NCBI GenBank assembly: GCA_963785155.1
Contig: CAWAUB010000007.1
Span: 627,591 to 691,590 of the forward strand
DNA from: DASUSH01 sp963785155
Lineage (GTDB): Bacteria > Actinomycetota > Thermoleophilia > Solirubrobacterales > 70-9
Length of the DNA stretch: 64,000 nucleotides
Direction: 5' to 3'
The notes under the pieces are model-generated. The model was not told the origin of the DNA. It saw only the letters and a program-made list of their open reading frames with translations, and made no database searches. Positions 16,552 through 25,069 of the stretch are shown piece by piece; the first letter of the stretch is position 1; every line of letters starts with the position of its first letter. The position numbers and the translations under genes are program-made.

Positions 16552-18254
16552 CAGGCCTCCTTGGCGATTCCGCCCGCGATCCGCAGGGCGTTCGCCATGA
16601 TCGTGTTCGTCGGGTTGTGGCCGGGGAAGGTCGGGAAGGTCGAGGCGTCGGCAACGTAGACGTTTTCCACCTCGTGAAGCCGGCCGCTCGGCTCGCAGAC
16701 GGTCGTGGAGGGGTCGGTTCCCATTCGTGCGGTGCCGGCGAGGTGCGCCGTGGACTGCGCGCCCGGATTGATCAGCGGGTAGGGGATGATCGCCGCGCCG
16801 GTTGCGCCCGGGGCAGCGGCGTGGAATGCCTCCAGCCGCGCGCCCAGGAGCTGCGCGGCAGCCTTCTCGTGGGCGTGCGGGCTGTAGGTGATCCGGGCCG
16901 CGGGAAAGCCGTTGTGGTCGCGGACGTCGGGGTCGAGGTCGACCCGGTTCTCGGCCTGCGGCAGGTCCTCGTGGACGAGCTGGGATCCGGCGATCCCCTG
17001 GTGCAGGAGGCCGACCCGCATGAGCTCCTTGTGGTCGAGGCCCGAGGCGCCGAAGCCGGCGTACGTGAACGCCTCGGTCATGAGCGGGACCGCGCCGCCC
17101 ACCTGGACGAGGCCGCCCTTGACGTAGGGCACACCGAGGGCCTGCACCTCGGAGCCGGTGAACGGGCCGATCAGGTCGTCCAGCTGGAGCGAGTTGGACT
17201 GGGCGCGGTTCGGGTGGATGTCGTAGCCGTAGACCGCGGTGGCCAGGGTGAAGTTGTGGAACATCATGTTGCGCCCGACCTGGTCCGAGCCGTTGCCGAG
17301 GCCGCCCGGATGCGCTTGGTTTGCCGACATCAGGAGCAGGCGGGCGGTGTTGATCGGGCTGCCGGCGAGCACCACCACGTCGGCCGAGACCCGGCGCTTG
17401 CGGCCGCGCCCGTCCACGAAGCGAACCTCGGTCGCCCGGTTGCCCCTCCGGTTCGTGCGCACCTCATGCACAAACGCGCGGGGGATCAGGCGAACTCTGC
17501 CGGATCGGATCGCAGGGTTCAGCCAGGAGACGAGAGCGTCGCCGCGGGCGTTGATCGGGCAGCCGAAGCCGGAGCAGAGACCGCACGAGACGCAGGCGGG
17601 GCGGCCGTCGTAGGTGCGCGAGTTGACCGCGGCCGGCTGGGGGTACGCGGTGTACCCGGAACGCCGCGCGCCCTCCATCAGGAGCTGCGACGCATACGTG
17701 ATCGGATTGGGACCCATCAGGAAGTCGCGCTTGCGCGGCGCCTGCTCCTTGGTCCGAGCCGGCATCGCCTCGCGATCGCCCTGGACGCCGACGCGGCGCT
17801 CGACGCGGTCGTAGTAGGGCGCGAGATCGTCGTAGGCGATCGGCCAGTCGGCCACCTGCGCGCCGTCGACAGGGCCCAGGTCGGCGAGCTGCGAGAAGTC
17901 GTGGCTCCAGAAGCGAGGGAACTTGGCGTTGTAGTGGAGCGTGGTTCCGCCGACGGCGGCCCCAAGCTGGCCGAGCGCACCGGTCGCCGAGCGAGCCACG
18001 CCCGAGGCGGCCTCCTCCTGGGTACGTCCGGTGTATGGCTCGAGCAGGGGGTCGGGGAAGCCGAAGTTGCGCCCGGCCTTGACCTCGTCCGATCCGTACC
18101 GGGTGCCGAGCTCGCCGCTCGGGCGCTTGCCGATCCCCTTGCGCATCTTCCGTCCGCGTTCGAGCACGGTCACCGACCAGCCCTTGCGGGCGAGCTCCCA
18201 TGTCGTGACGCTCCCGGCGGCGCCGGAGCCGATCACGATCGCCTCACCTGGCAT
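16551..18254 (-). CDS. GMC-type FAD-dependent oxidoreductase
   Basis: Glucose-methanol-choline oxidoreductases oxidise alcohols or sugar hydroxyls with FAD. The Rossmann motif is GSGAAGS near the N-terminus. Other family marks are GGTTLHYNAK, CGLCSGFGCPINARGD with several cysteines, and a C-terminal HLAGTARMGTDP with the catalytic histidine region, ending in FPGHNPTNTIMANA. The ATG at 18254, which overlaps the upstream gene by 11 nt, starts right before the FAD motif. There is no signal peptide of its own. With the upstream Tat-signal subunit and downstream ThuA-like protein, it looks like the large subunit of an exported glycoside/alcohol dehydrogenase carried across as a complex. Confidence 0.9.
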   Translation of the reverse strand: MPGEAIVIGSGAAGSVTTWELARKGWSVTVLERGRKMRKGIGKRPSGELGTRYGSDEVKAGRNFGFPDPLLEPYTGRTQEEAASGVARSATGALGQLGAAVGGTTLHYNAKFPRFWSHDFSQLADLGPVDGAQVADWPIAYDDLAPYYDRVERRVGVQGDREAMPARTKEQAPRKRDFLMGPNPITYASQLLMEGARRSGYTAYPQPAAVNSRTYDGRPACVSCGLCSGFGCPINARGDALVSWLNPAIRSGRVRLIPRAFVHEVRTNRRGNRATEVRFVDGRGRKRRVSADVVVLAGSPINTARLLLMSANQAHPGGLGNGSDQVGRNMMFHNFTLATAVYGYDIHPNRAQSNSLQLDDLIGPFTGSEVQALGVPYVKGGLVQVGGAVPLMTEAFTYAGFGASGLDHKELMRVGLLHQGIAGSQLVHEDLPQAENRVDLDPDVRDHNGFPAARITYSPHAHEKAAAQLLGARLEAFHAAAPGATGAAIIPYPLINPGAQSTAHLAGTARMGTDPSTTVCEPSGRLHEVENVYVADASTFPTFPGHNPTNTIMANALRIAGGIAKEA

Positions 18255-19185
18255 CGAGATCACCGTCCTCGATCGCATCGACGACGGAGCCCAGCTCGCG
18301 CCTCAGGCCGCTCAGGGTTCCCTCGCTGCGCGTGATCGCGCCGTTGGCAGCCTCGGCAGAGGCCCCGAGCGCTGACAGCGCGATCATCTTCTCGACCGGT
18401 AGCGGAGCGTCCTCGAGCGAGCGCGAGCCGCCGCCGCTTCCCGGAGCTCCCTCAATCTCCTGGCGGGTGTAACCCCGCGGCTGCACGTCGCCGTCGTAGT
18501 TCGTGTACCTCCAGCCGGCGAGGTTCTTGTTGCCGCCGTACTCGGGCGCCCCGTACATGAACTGCAGGGTGTGGGGGAACGCGACGTCGATCATCGCCGC
18601 GACGGCGGGGTTGTCCTCGGCACCGCGGAGGATCGTCTCCGCGACCGGGCCGGGCAGGTCGCCGAACGAGCCTCCCGCGGCCGCGTCGAGCGCGGCCAGG
18701 CCTTCCCGGTAAATCGCCTGCCAGCCTTTGACGGGGCCGTTGAATTCGAGCTCCCGTCGCCCTCCGGAGCCCTCGATCCGCAGGCGCCACGCCTTTTCCT
18801 CATATGGGTCGAGGGAGAGGAACCGGGCGAAGTGGTTGACGTCCGAGCCGCCGCGGTCGGAGAACGGCGCGCCCGCGTAGATCCGCGGCGGGTCGGAGAG
18901 GAAGGAGGCGAGGAGCGCGTCGATCGCCTCCGCGCAACCCGCGGCCAGGGCGCCGTCGTCGAGGTCCTCCGGCGGACCGGGGACGAACCGGTCGACGAGG
19001 CCGCGCAGTGCTTTCAGCTCGGCAGCCGAGAGGAAGGTGGTGCCGCCCTGACGGATGGGAACGGCGACGTCACCGAGGGCGGACGCAGGCCCGGCCGCAA
19101 GCACGGCGACCGCGAGCAGCGAACCATCGCGGACCACGTCCCGCCGGGTCAGCCCCCGTTCCCTCTGCGGCCCCTCCTCACCCAT
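18244..19185 (-). CDS. Tat-exported gluconate-2-dehydrogenase-subunit-3-like protein
   Basis: The ATG at 19185 gives 313 residues with a twin-arginine motif (LTRRDVVRD) and a hydrophobic stretch (LLAVAVLAAGPASA), a Tat signal peptide. The rest matches the small-subunit family found with FAD/GMC dehydrogenases (FLSAAELKALRGLVDRFVP; a conserved GWRYTNYDGDVQPRGY segment). Such subunits chaperone and export the catalytic subunit. TACCTT ends 7 nt upstream of the start. The longer upstream frame is antisense-like and poor. It is the first gene of the operon with the GMC enzyme and the ThuA-like protein. Confidence 0.82.
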   Translation of the reverse strand: MGEEGPQRERGLTRRDVVRDGSLLAVAVLAAGPASALGDVAVPIRQGGTTFLSAAELKALRGLVDRFVPGPPEDLDDGALAAGCAEAIDALLASFLSDPPRIYAGAPFSDRGGSDVNHFARFLSLDPYEEKAWRLRIEGSGGRRELEFNGPVKGWQAIYREGLAALDAAAGGSFGDLPGPVAETILRGAEDNPAVAAMIDVAFPHTLQFMYGAPEYGGNKNLAGWRYTNYDGDVQPRGYTRQEIEGAPGSGGGSRSLEDAPLPVEKMIALSALGASAEAANGAITRSEGTLSGLRRELGSVVDAIEDGDLDAR

Positions 19186-19225
19186 CCCGGCGAAGGTAAC
19201 GGAAGGGGACCGGCGGTGAGCCGCT

Positions 19226-19984
19226 TCAGCCGCGCATCGCGGCAGCGCGCGCCGACTCGTGGGCCGCGGTTTCCAGCGTGTCGTCGAGCGGCTCCAGGGC
19301 CGGCAGAGCATGGCTGGAGCGGGCAAGGGCGAGAGCGATCAGGTGGTCGGCCAGCCAGGCGTTCTTGGGCAGGAGCGGGCCGTGCAGATACGTGCCGAAC
19401 ATGTTCAGTCGCCGTACCCCCTCGTGGCCATCCTTGCCGTTGTTGCCGTGGCCCCGGACGACGCGGCCGAGCGGCTCCGCACCGTGCAGGTAGGTGCGCC
19501 CCCCGTGGTTCTCGAAGCCCGCGATCGTGTGTGGGGAACCGTCCAGCTCCACCTCGATCATCACGTTTCCGATCAGCCGCGGGCCGGGCTCGCGCACCGT
19601 CTCCAGGTCGGCCAGGCCGAGGCCAGGAAGCTTCTCGTCGCCCATCTCGTAGCTGTGGCCGAGCAGCTGATAGCCGCCGCAGACCGCGAGGAGGACGGCC
19701 CCGTCCTCGACCGCTGACGAGAGCGCCGCGCGCTTGCTGTCGACCATGTCGCGCGCGACCATCGCCTGGTCGCGGTCCTGGCCACCGCCGATGTAGATCA
19801 GGTCGTGCGCACCGGGGTCGAACGCTTCGCCGGGCCCGGCCGCGGCCTGTTCGAAGCCGATCCCGCGCCACTCACAGCGGCGGCGCAGGAAGATCATGTT
19901 GCCGCGGTCGGCGTAGATGTTCATCTGCTCCGGGTAGAGGGCGAGCAGGCGCAGGGTGGGTCGCGTGTCAGCTGGGCCGCTCAT
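19226..19984 (-). CDS. gatD: Lipid II isoglutaminyl synthase, glutaminase subunit GatD
   Basis: GatD supplies ammonia to MurT for amidation of the D-Glu residue of lipid II. The 252-residue class I glutamine amidotransferase has LLALYPEQMNIYADRGN at the N-terminus, YIGGGQDRDQ, the nucleophile motif AVCGGYQLLG, and the C-terminal histidine in GTYLHGPLL. The ATG overlaps the stop of the upstream methyltransferase by 4 nt (ATGA). It is the last gene of the diacylglycerol kinase-like / murT / methyltransferase / gatD operon. Confidence 0.93.
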   Translation of the reverse strand: MSGPADTRPTLRLLALYPEQMNIYADRGNMIFLRRRCEWRGIGFEQAAAGPGEAFDPGAHDLIYIGGGQDRDQAMVARDMVDSKRAALSSAVEDGAVLLAVCGGYQLLGHSYEMGDEKLPGLGLADLETVREPGPRLIGNVMIEVELDGSPHTIAGFENHGGRTYLHGAEPLGRVVRGHGNNGKDGHEGVRRLNMFGTYLHGPLLPKNAWLADHLIALALARSSHALPALEPLDDTLETAAHESARAAAMRG

Positions 19985-20742
19985 CCGGCGTGCTCCAGGA
20001 CGATCACGGTCGAGCCCACGTAGTCATCGGTCTCCGGGACCGCACGCTGCTCGCGGGCACGCAGCCCTGCCTCCGCCGCCTCGGCCCCCAGGTCCTCTGG
20101 ACTGACCAACGTCAGGTCGAAGACGTGCTCCACATCGCTCAGATTCCCATCCGGCGAGACCGTCTGCCGCAGCCGCCGGATGGTGACCCCTCGGCCGGAG
20201 CGCTCGATCGACAGCGGCAGGCTCGAGAAGATCCAGGCGCCGCGCTCGGTGACGTCGGGGAGCGGCGCGGCCTCGCCTTCACCTGCGCGCCAGGGCTCCG
20301 GTGTCTCCGCCATCAGGGCGAACGCGGCGAAGCCGCCCGGCTCGAGATGAGCGCTGATCGACCGCAGCATCGACCTGCGCTCGTCGGAATCGAGCAGGTG
20401 GGCGAGCTGCATCGGCGCGATGATCAGGTTGAACCGGCGGCCAAGGGCGAAATCGCGGGCGTCGCCGATCAGCGGGAACACCGCTGCCGGCTCGGAGACG
20501 CGCTCCCGAAGCGCATCGACGAGAACGGGGTCGCTGTCGAGGGCCCAGACGCGGTGGCCTCGCCGTGCGAGGTGGATCGCGACCCTGCCCGTCCCGGCGC
20601 CGAGGTCGAGGACGTCGACGCCGGAGCCGCCCCATGCCGTGGCCGCGGCCAGGTCCTCCCAGAGGGTGAGGTCGGCGCCGTAGCTGCCGTTCTCGACGTC
20701 GTGCCAAATGACGTGCGCGCTCTCGGCCTCGATCGCGATCAC
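19981..20742 (-). CDS. Class I SAM-dependent methyltransferase between murT and gatD
   Basis: The 253-residue product contains motif I (VDVLDLGAGTGRVA), an acidic residue at the end of beta-2 (WALDSDP), and a FNLIIAPMQLAHLL motif IV region, as in ubiquinone/SAM methyltransferases. The GTG start overlaps the murT stop (GTGA) and the gene's stop overlaps the gatD start (ATGA), so it is translationally coupled to both. The substrate is unknown. Position suggests a cell-envelope precursor or something co-regulated with it. The first residues (AIEAESAHVIWHDVENGSY) look like the substrate-side N-terminal helix. Confidence 0.88.
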   Translation of the reverse strand: MIAIEAESAHVIWHDVENGSYGADLTLWEDLAAATAWGGSGVDVLDLGAGTGRVAIHLARRGHRVWALDSDPVLVDALRERVSEPAAVFPLIGDARDFALGRRFNLIIAPMQLAHLLDSDERRSMLRSISAHLEPGGFAAFALMAETPEPWRAGEGEAAPLPDVTERGAWIFSSLPLSIERSGRGVTIRRLRQTVSPDGNLSDVEHVFDLTLVSPEDLGAEAAEAGLRAREQRAVPETDDYVGSTVIVLEHAG

Positions 20743-22133
20743 GCCCAGTAGTCCGGCGCCAGCCCGCGCCCGGCGAGCAGGCGGCGGAGTTCGAGCAGCG
20801 CGGTGTAGGTGGGCAGCGCGTAGAGCGGCCCCGAGCCGCCCGCGAGTGCGTCGTCGAGCGAATCGTCGATTCCGTCCCGGACCGCGATCCGCTCCTCGGG
20901 CCAGCCCGCGTACTTCAGGCGCACGGCCATCTCCGGTGCCCGCGTCCCGGTGCAAACCACGCGGCCGACCGACTCGGCGAGGAGCTCGAAGTCCGCGTCC
21001 CAGATCCACGACACGTCGCGGCCGTCGGCGATGCGGTCGTTGAGCGCGAGCCACAGCTCCAGCCCGTCGCCATTCGCGGAGCCGTTCGACCCCGCCTCGA
21101 GCCGGAGCGTCCTCAGCACCTCGTTCGCGCCCGCGGGGTTCTTGATCAGCAGGATCGACAGCGCGCGCGGCCCCACCTCGATCGTCTCCACCCGGCCGAA
21201 GACGGCCTTCATGCCCTCGAGCGCCACGGCGGCCTCGGCCAGCCCGATGCCGAGGTCGCGGGCGGCGGCGAGAGCGGAGAGCGCGTTGTAGACGTTGTAG
21301 AGGCCGGGGAGCGGCAGGCGGAGGGTGACCTCCTCCTCGCCGGCGCGAACGACGACTCGCGATCCGCGCATCCCGTCGAGCTCGATCTCCGTCGCCGCGA
21401 GGTCGGGGTCCGGCCGGTCCGCCTCGCAATTTGGGCACGTGTAGTGGCCGAGATGGCCCACGAAGGCACGCTCGTAGGCGTACGGCGTCCCGCAGCGGCG
21501 GCAGTGCTTCGCGTCGTGGGCGTGCTGGAGCTCGGGCAGGGCCTGGCTCGCGTCCTCGATCCCGAAGAAGGTGACGTCACGCCGGCGGCGGAGCTCGCGG
21601 TCGCGACCGAGATCGGCGACGAGCGGGTCGTCGGCATTGAGGACGAAGTGCGACTTGCCCTCGCGCGCCGCGACCACCTCGGCCCATGTGTCCGCCAGCT
21701 TCTCGAGCTCTCCGTATCGGTCCAGCTGATCACGGAAGAGATTGCCGAGGACGAGCAGGCGAGGGTCGAGGGCCTCGACGACGTGCGGAACCCAGGCCTC
21801 GTCGACCTCGAACAGCCCCTCGGTTCCCGACTGCTCGGCGAGCGCCGTGGCGACACCCCAGGTCATGTTCGAGCCGGCCCGGTTGTGCACCGGCTCGCGG
21901 CCGCCAGCGTGGAGCGCCTCGGCGAGCATGCCGGCCGTGGTCGTCTTCCCGTTGGTCGCGCTGATCACGGTCGAGCCCGCGGTCAGCCCGGTGCCGAGCT
22001 CAGCGATCGCGTCGGGCTCCATTCGCAGCAGCATCCGGCCAGGCAGGGTGGTGCCTCCGCCGCGGCCGGTGAGCCGGCTCACGCGGCCGACCGTTCGGGC
22101 GATCGCGAGCTTGGCGCGGAAGATGGCGTTCAA
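20739..22133 (-). CDS. murT: Lipid II isoglutaminyl synthase, Mur ligase-like subunit MurT
   Basis: MurT activates the gamma-carboxylate of D-Glu in lipid II with ATP and receives ammonia from GatD. The 464-residue product has the Mur-ligase P-loop ATNGKTTT, the middle-domain NRAGSNMTWG and DEAW segments, an inserted zinc ribbon (CRRCG and CPNCE) and the C-terminal DUF1727 region. It overlaps the upstream diacylglycerol kinase-like gene by 4 nt (ATGA). A methyltransferase is inserted between it and gatD. Confidence 0.94.
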   Translation of the reverse strand: MNAIFRAKLAIARTVGRVSRLTGRGGGTTLPGRMLLRMEPDAIAELGTGLTAGSTVISATNGKTTTAGMLAEALHAGGREPVHNRAGSNMTWGVATALAEQSGTEGLFEVDEAWVPHVVEALDPRLLVLGNLFRDQLDRYGELEKLADTWAEVVAAREGKSHFVLNADDPLVADLGRDRELRRRRDVTFFGIEDASQALPELQHAHDAKHCRRCGTPYAYERAFVGHLGHYTCPNCEADRPDPDLAATEIELDGMRGSRVVVRAGEEEVTLRLPLPGLYNVYNALSALAAARDLGIGLAEAAVALEGMKAVFGRVETIEVGPRALSILLIKNPAGANEVLRTLRLEAGSNGSANGDGLELWLALNDRIADGRDVSWIWDADFELLAESVGRVVCTGTRAPEMAVRLKYAGWPEERIAVRDGIDDSLDDALAGGSGPLYALPTYTALLELRRLLAGRGLAPDYWA

Positions 22134-23029
22134 GGGAGGTCCGGCGGTTGTGCGGGTGCGATCAGCCGCAGCGCTCCTGGCAGCAGCCTGATCGTCGCCG
22201 GCAGGTCGGTGAGGTGGTCCCCGTCGGCGTAGACCGCGAACGGACGGTCCGCCTCGATGTGCACTTCGGCGGCGCGCGCCGTGCCCACCTCGGGGTTGTC
22301 CGTGTGAGCTCCCTTGAAGACCTTCGGCAGCTGCGAGAGGAAGCGGAACTTGCCCACCTGGGCGGTCCAGACGACGTCGAGCATGCCGTCGTCGAGCTCC
22401 GCCTCGGGAGCGACGAACATGCCGCCGCCGTAGGCCTTGCTGTTCGCGACAGCGACCATGTATCCGGTCACCGCCCGTTCCTCACCATCAAGCGTGAGCG
22501 TGAACCTGGCCGGCTTCCACGCGGCCAGCGCTCGCAGCGCGGCGTAGAGGTAGACAAGGTTGCCGCGGACGATCTTCGTCTCGTTCGCGATGCGGTTGGC
22601 GTCGGAGTCGAAGCCCACGCTGGCGATGCAGAGAAAGCGCTTGCCGTTCGCCTCGCCGACGTCGATCGACCGCACGTTCCCGCTCGCGATCAGCTTCGCC
22701 GCCTCCTCCGGCTCGGTGGGGATCCCGACCACCCGGGCGAAGTCGTTGCCGCGGCCACCCGGCATCACCGCCATCGGCACGTCGCCGCCGGCCAGCGCGC
22801 CGCCAACCGCGCCGATCAGCCCGTCGCCGCTCATCACGATCGGGATCTCGCCCGCCCCCGCGGCCGTCTCCGCCGCCTCGACGCCGTGCTGGAGGCTGGT
22901 CGTCCGCACCAGCCGGTGTTCGAGGCCGTTCGCGCGCATCGCATCCTCGGCCCTGGGCAGCAGCTTTCCGACGCGACCGCCGCCAGCCGACGGGTTCACG
23001 AGGAGCAGGTACTTCTGACCGGAGTTCAC
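22130..23029 (-). CDS. Diacylglycerol kinase-family lipid kinase
   Basis: The 299-residue protein has the family motifs LLVNPSAGGG, the glycine-rich MSGDGLIG (normally GGDGT) and MPGGRGNDFAR. These enzymes phosphorylate diacylglycerol or related lipids with ATP, recycling lipid carriers for membrane and envelope synthesis. The GTG start lies 9 nt after TAAGCT, consistent with a leaderless first gene. It leads a four-gene operon with murT, a methyltransferase and gatD, joined by 4-nt overlaps. This couples lipid recycling to peptidoglycan precursor amidation. Confidence 0.88.
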   Translation of the reverse strand: MNSGQKYLLLVNPSAGGGRVGKLLPRAEDAMRANGLEHRLVRTTSLQHGVEAAETAAGAGEIPIVMSGDGLIGAVGGALAGGDVPMAVMPGGRGNDFARVVGIPTEPEEAAKLIASGNVRSIDVGEANGKRFLCIASVGFDSDANRIANETKIVRGNLVYLYAALRALAAWKPARFTLTLDGEERAVTGYMVAVANSKAYGGGMFVAPEAELDDGMLDVVWTAQVGKFRFLSQLPKVFKGAHTDNPEVGTARAAEVHIEADRPFAVYADGDHLTDLPATIRLLPGALRLIAPAQPPDLP

Positions 23030-23080
23030 GCGCCGCTGAGCTTATTCGTGCAGTTCCCGACCAGATAGCCTGCCCGGCCG

Positions 23081-23737
23081 ATGCGTCTCCGTCACGTCAC
23101 CGCTCTCGTCGCCGCGTCTTCTCTGCTGCTCGCCGCCTGCGGCGATGACGAGGAGTCGACCACCGCTTCCACCGCGACCGAGACCGCGGCCTGCGCGGAG
23201 GTCGATGCCCCGGCGCCGAAGCAGGTGAAGCTGGAGCGGCCTGACCTGGCGCCGCCGGCCGCCGGGACCCGCGCCGTCTTCGAGACCAATTGCGGTGACT
23301 TCACGATCGAGCTCGATCCGGAGAACGCGCCCAGAACCTCGGCTTCGTTCGCCTACCTCGTCGAGGAGGGGGTCTACGACGGGACCCCGTTCCACCGCGT
23401 GGCGCCCGGGTTCGTGATCCAGGGCGGGGATCCGGAGGGCACCGGTACCGGCGGTCCCGGTTACTTCGTCGACGAGCCACCCCCGCCCGACACCGCCTAC
23501 ACGAAGGGCGTGGTGGCGATGGCGAAGTCCGCGGCGGAGCCGCCCGGTCGCTCGGGCAGCCAGTTCTACGTCGTCACGGGAGCGGACGCCGGCCTGCCGC
23601 CCGACTACGCACTGGTCGGGGAGGTCGTCGACGGCGAAGACACCGTGACCGCGATCGAGGACCTCGGCGTCGAGGGCTCCGACGGCCCGCCGTCCCAGCC
23701 CGTGGTCGTCGAGAAGGCCACCCTCGAGGAGGGTTAA
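23081..23737 (+). CDS. Cyclophilin-type peptidyl-prolyl isomerase lipoprotein
   Basis: A lipoprotein signal peptide ends in the lipobox LLAAC. An acidic Thr/Ser linker follows, then a cyclophilin domain with FHRVAPGFVIQGGDP and GSQFYVVTG. These enzymes isomerise Xaa-Pro bonds in exported proteins at the membrane surface. Length is 218 residues. TAGCCT ends 9 nt before the ATG. The gene is divergent from the diacylglycerol kinase-like gene and ends just before a hydrolase gene with a possible Shine-Dalgarno sequence in the cyclophilin 3' end. Confidence 0.92.
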   Translation: MRLRHVTALVAASSLLLAACGDDEESTTASTATETAACAEVDAPAPKQVKLERPDLAPPAAGTRAVFETNCGDFTIELDPENAPRTSASFAYLVEEGVYDGTPFHRVAPGFVIQGGDPEGTGTGGPGYFVDEPPPPDTAYTKGVVAMAKSAAEPPGRSGSQFYVVTGADAGLPPDYALVGEVVDGEDTVTAIEDLGVEGSDGPPSQPVVVEKATLEEG

Positions 23738-23811
23738 CCACGCCCGCTGACACGCTCGAGCCGGATCAGCTCGATGTCCGGTCGGGCGAACAACTGCTGA
23801 GCGGCGAAGCC

Positions 23812-24621
23812 GTGGGGGAGGGGCCGCCGGTGGTGCTCGCCCACGGGCTGACCGCGACTCGTCGCTACGTCCTGCACGGCTCGCGGGCCCTGCCGCGGAA
23901 GGGGTACGCGGTCGCGTCCTACGACGCGCGCGGCCATGGCGAGTCCGATCCGGCCGGGGAGGGGGAGTTGGAGGGGGTGGGCACTGGTTACGGCTACGAG
24001 TACCTCGCGCGCGATCTCGGTGCGGTCGTCGACGCCCATTCCGGCGAGCAGCCGGTCCTGATCGTCGGCCACTCGATGGGCGCCCACACTGCCGCGACCT
24101 ACGCGCTGGCCGAACGCGACCGGATCGCGGGCGTCGTCTTCGCCGGCCCCGTCTCGATCGGCCTCGAGCCGCCCGCGGAGGTGCTTGTCGACTGGGACGA
24201 GCTCGCGGACGGGCTCGAGCAGGGTGGGGTGGACGGCTTCCTGGAGGTGCAGCGGCGGCAGGGTCTCCACCCGGAGTGGGAGGAGCGGGTCCAGCGCTTT
24301 ACCCGTGCGCGCCTGGGCGCCCACCGCCATCCCGATGCCGTCGCGGAGGCCCTGCGCCAGGTCCCGCGATCCCTGCCGTTCGACGGCCTTGGCGAGCTGG
24401 AGAACCTCGAGCTGCCGGCGCTGGTCGTCGCGAGCCACGACGTCGCCGATCCCGGCCATCCCTATGCCGTCGCGGAGGCCTGGGCGGAGGCGCTGCCGCA
24501 GGCCCGGCTCGTCAGCGAAGCGGAGGGTGAGGCCCCGCTCGCCTGGAAGGGCGGCAAGCTCTCGCGCGAGATCGCGGCGTTCGCGTCCGAGCCCGCGGTT
24601 GCGGATCGCCTTCAGCGATAG
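23812..24621 (+). CDS. Alpha/beta-hydrolase
   Basis: This cytoplasmic hydrolase has an oxyanion-loop VVLAHGLTAT, the nucleophile elbow GHSMGAH, and a catalytic-histidine region near GEAPLAWKGG. The GTG at 23812 starts inside the first conserved strand, which is too short for the family. The frame stays open upstream to 23740, and those codons (LDVRSGEQLLSGEAVGEG) look like the missing first strands. GAGGAGG (23725-23731) sits 8 nt before an ACG at 23740, so the true start may be a non-standard codon or a miscalled ATG. The substrate is unknown. It converges with the DUF3052 gene, overlapping by 10 nt. Confidence 0.8.
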   Translation: MGEGPPVVLAHGLTATRRYVLHGSRALPRKGYAVASYDARGHGESDPAGEGELEGVGTGYGYEYLARDLGAVVDAHSGEQPVLIVGHSMGAHTAATYALAERDRIAGVVFAGPVSIGLEPPAEVLVDWDELADGLEQGGVDGFLEVQRRQGLHPEWEERVQRFTRARLGAHRHPDAVAEALRQVPRSLPFDGLGELENLELPALVVASHDVADPGHPYAVAEAWAEALPQARLVSEAEGEAPLAWKGGKLSREIAAFASEPAVADRLQR

Positions 24622-25028
24622 GAGTCGCGGTTCTCGAGCCTGATCACCAGGCGCAGGCCGGACCAGGTCTCGTCGATCGCGCAGACCTTGTTGTCGACGA
24701 GCCCGCGCGGGAGTGCGACCTCGCGCAAGACGTCCTCGGTGATGTCGGTGGCGAGGCCCGAGGAGCGTTTCGGCCAGCCGATCCACAGCCCGCCATCCGG
24801 ATCGAGATTCGCGACGAGGCGTTCGAACCTGCGCTCGAGTTCCGCCCGGCGAGTGAAGAAGGCGACGATCACGTTCAGTGGCCCGCGCGCCCGGGGCCTG
24901 ACCTCGACACCGTCGGGAAGCGTCCCCAGAGCGGCGCGGAAGCCCGCCGGCTCGCCCGGGAACGCGACCAGGTCGCCCTCGCGGATCCCGAGCTTCTTCG
25001 GTAGCGGTGTGCCCGAGTAGCCGGCCAT
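24612..25028 (-). CDS. DUF3052 family protein
   Basis: The 138-residue product has the family features GYSGTPLPKKLGI at the N-terminus, FTRRAELERRFERL in the middle, and the LWIGWPKRSSGLATDITED and VDNKVCAIDETWSGLRLV segments. The function is not established; members are small cytosolic proteins common in actinobacteria and some other phyla. TAGCCT ends 7 nt before the ATG, with no ribosome-binding site. It is divergent from a secreted glycosidase-like gene. Confidence 0.85.
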   Translation of the reverse strand: MAGYSGTPLPKKLGIREGDLVAFPGEPAGFRAALGTLPDGVEVRPRARGPLNVIVAFFTRRAELERRFERLVANLDPDGGLWIGWPKRSSGLATDITEDVLREVALPRGLVDNKVCAIDETWSGLRLVIRLENRDSYR

Positions 25029-25069
25029 CGGCGCAAGGCTAATCCGCCTTGCTTACGATCTCCCGCTCC

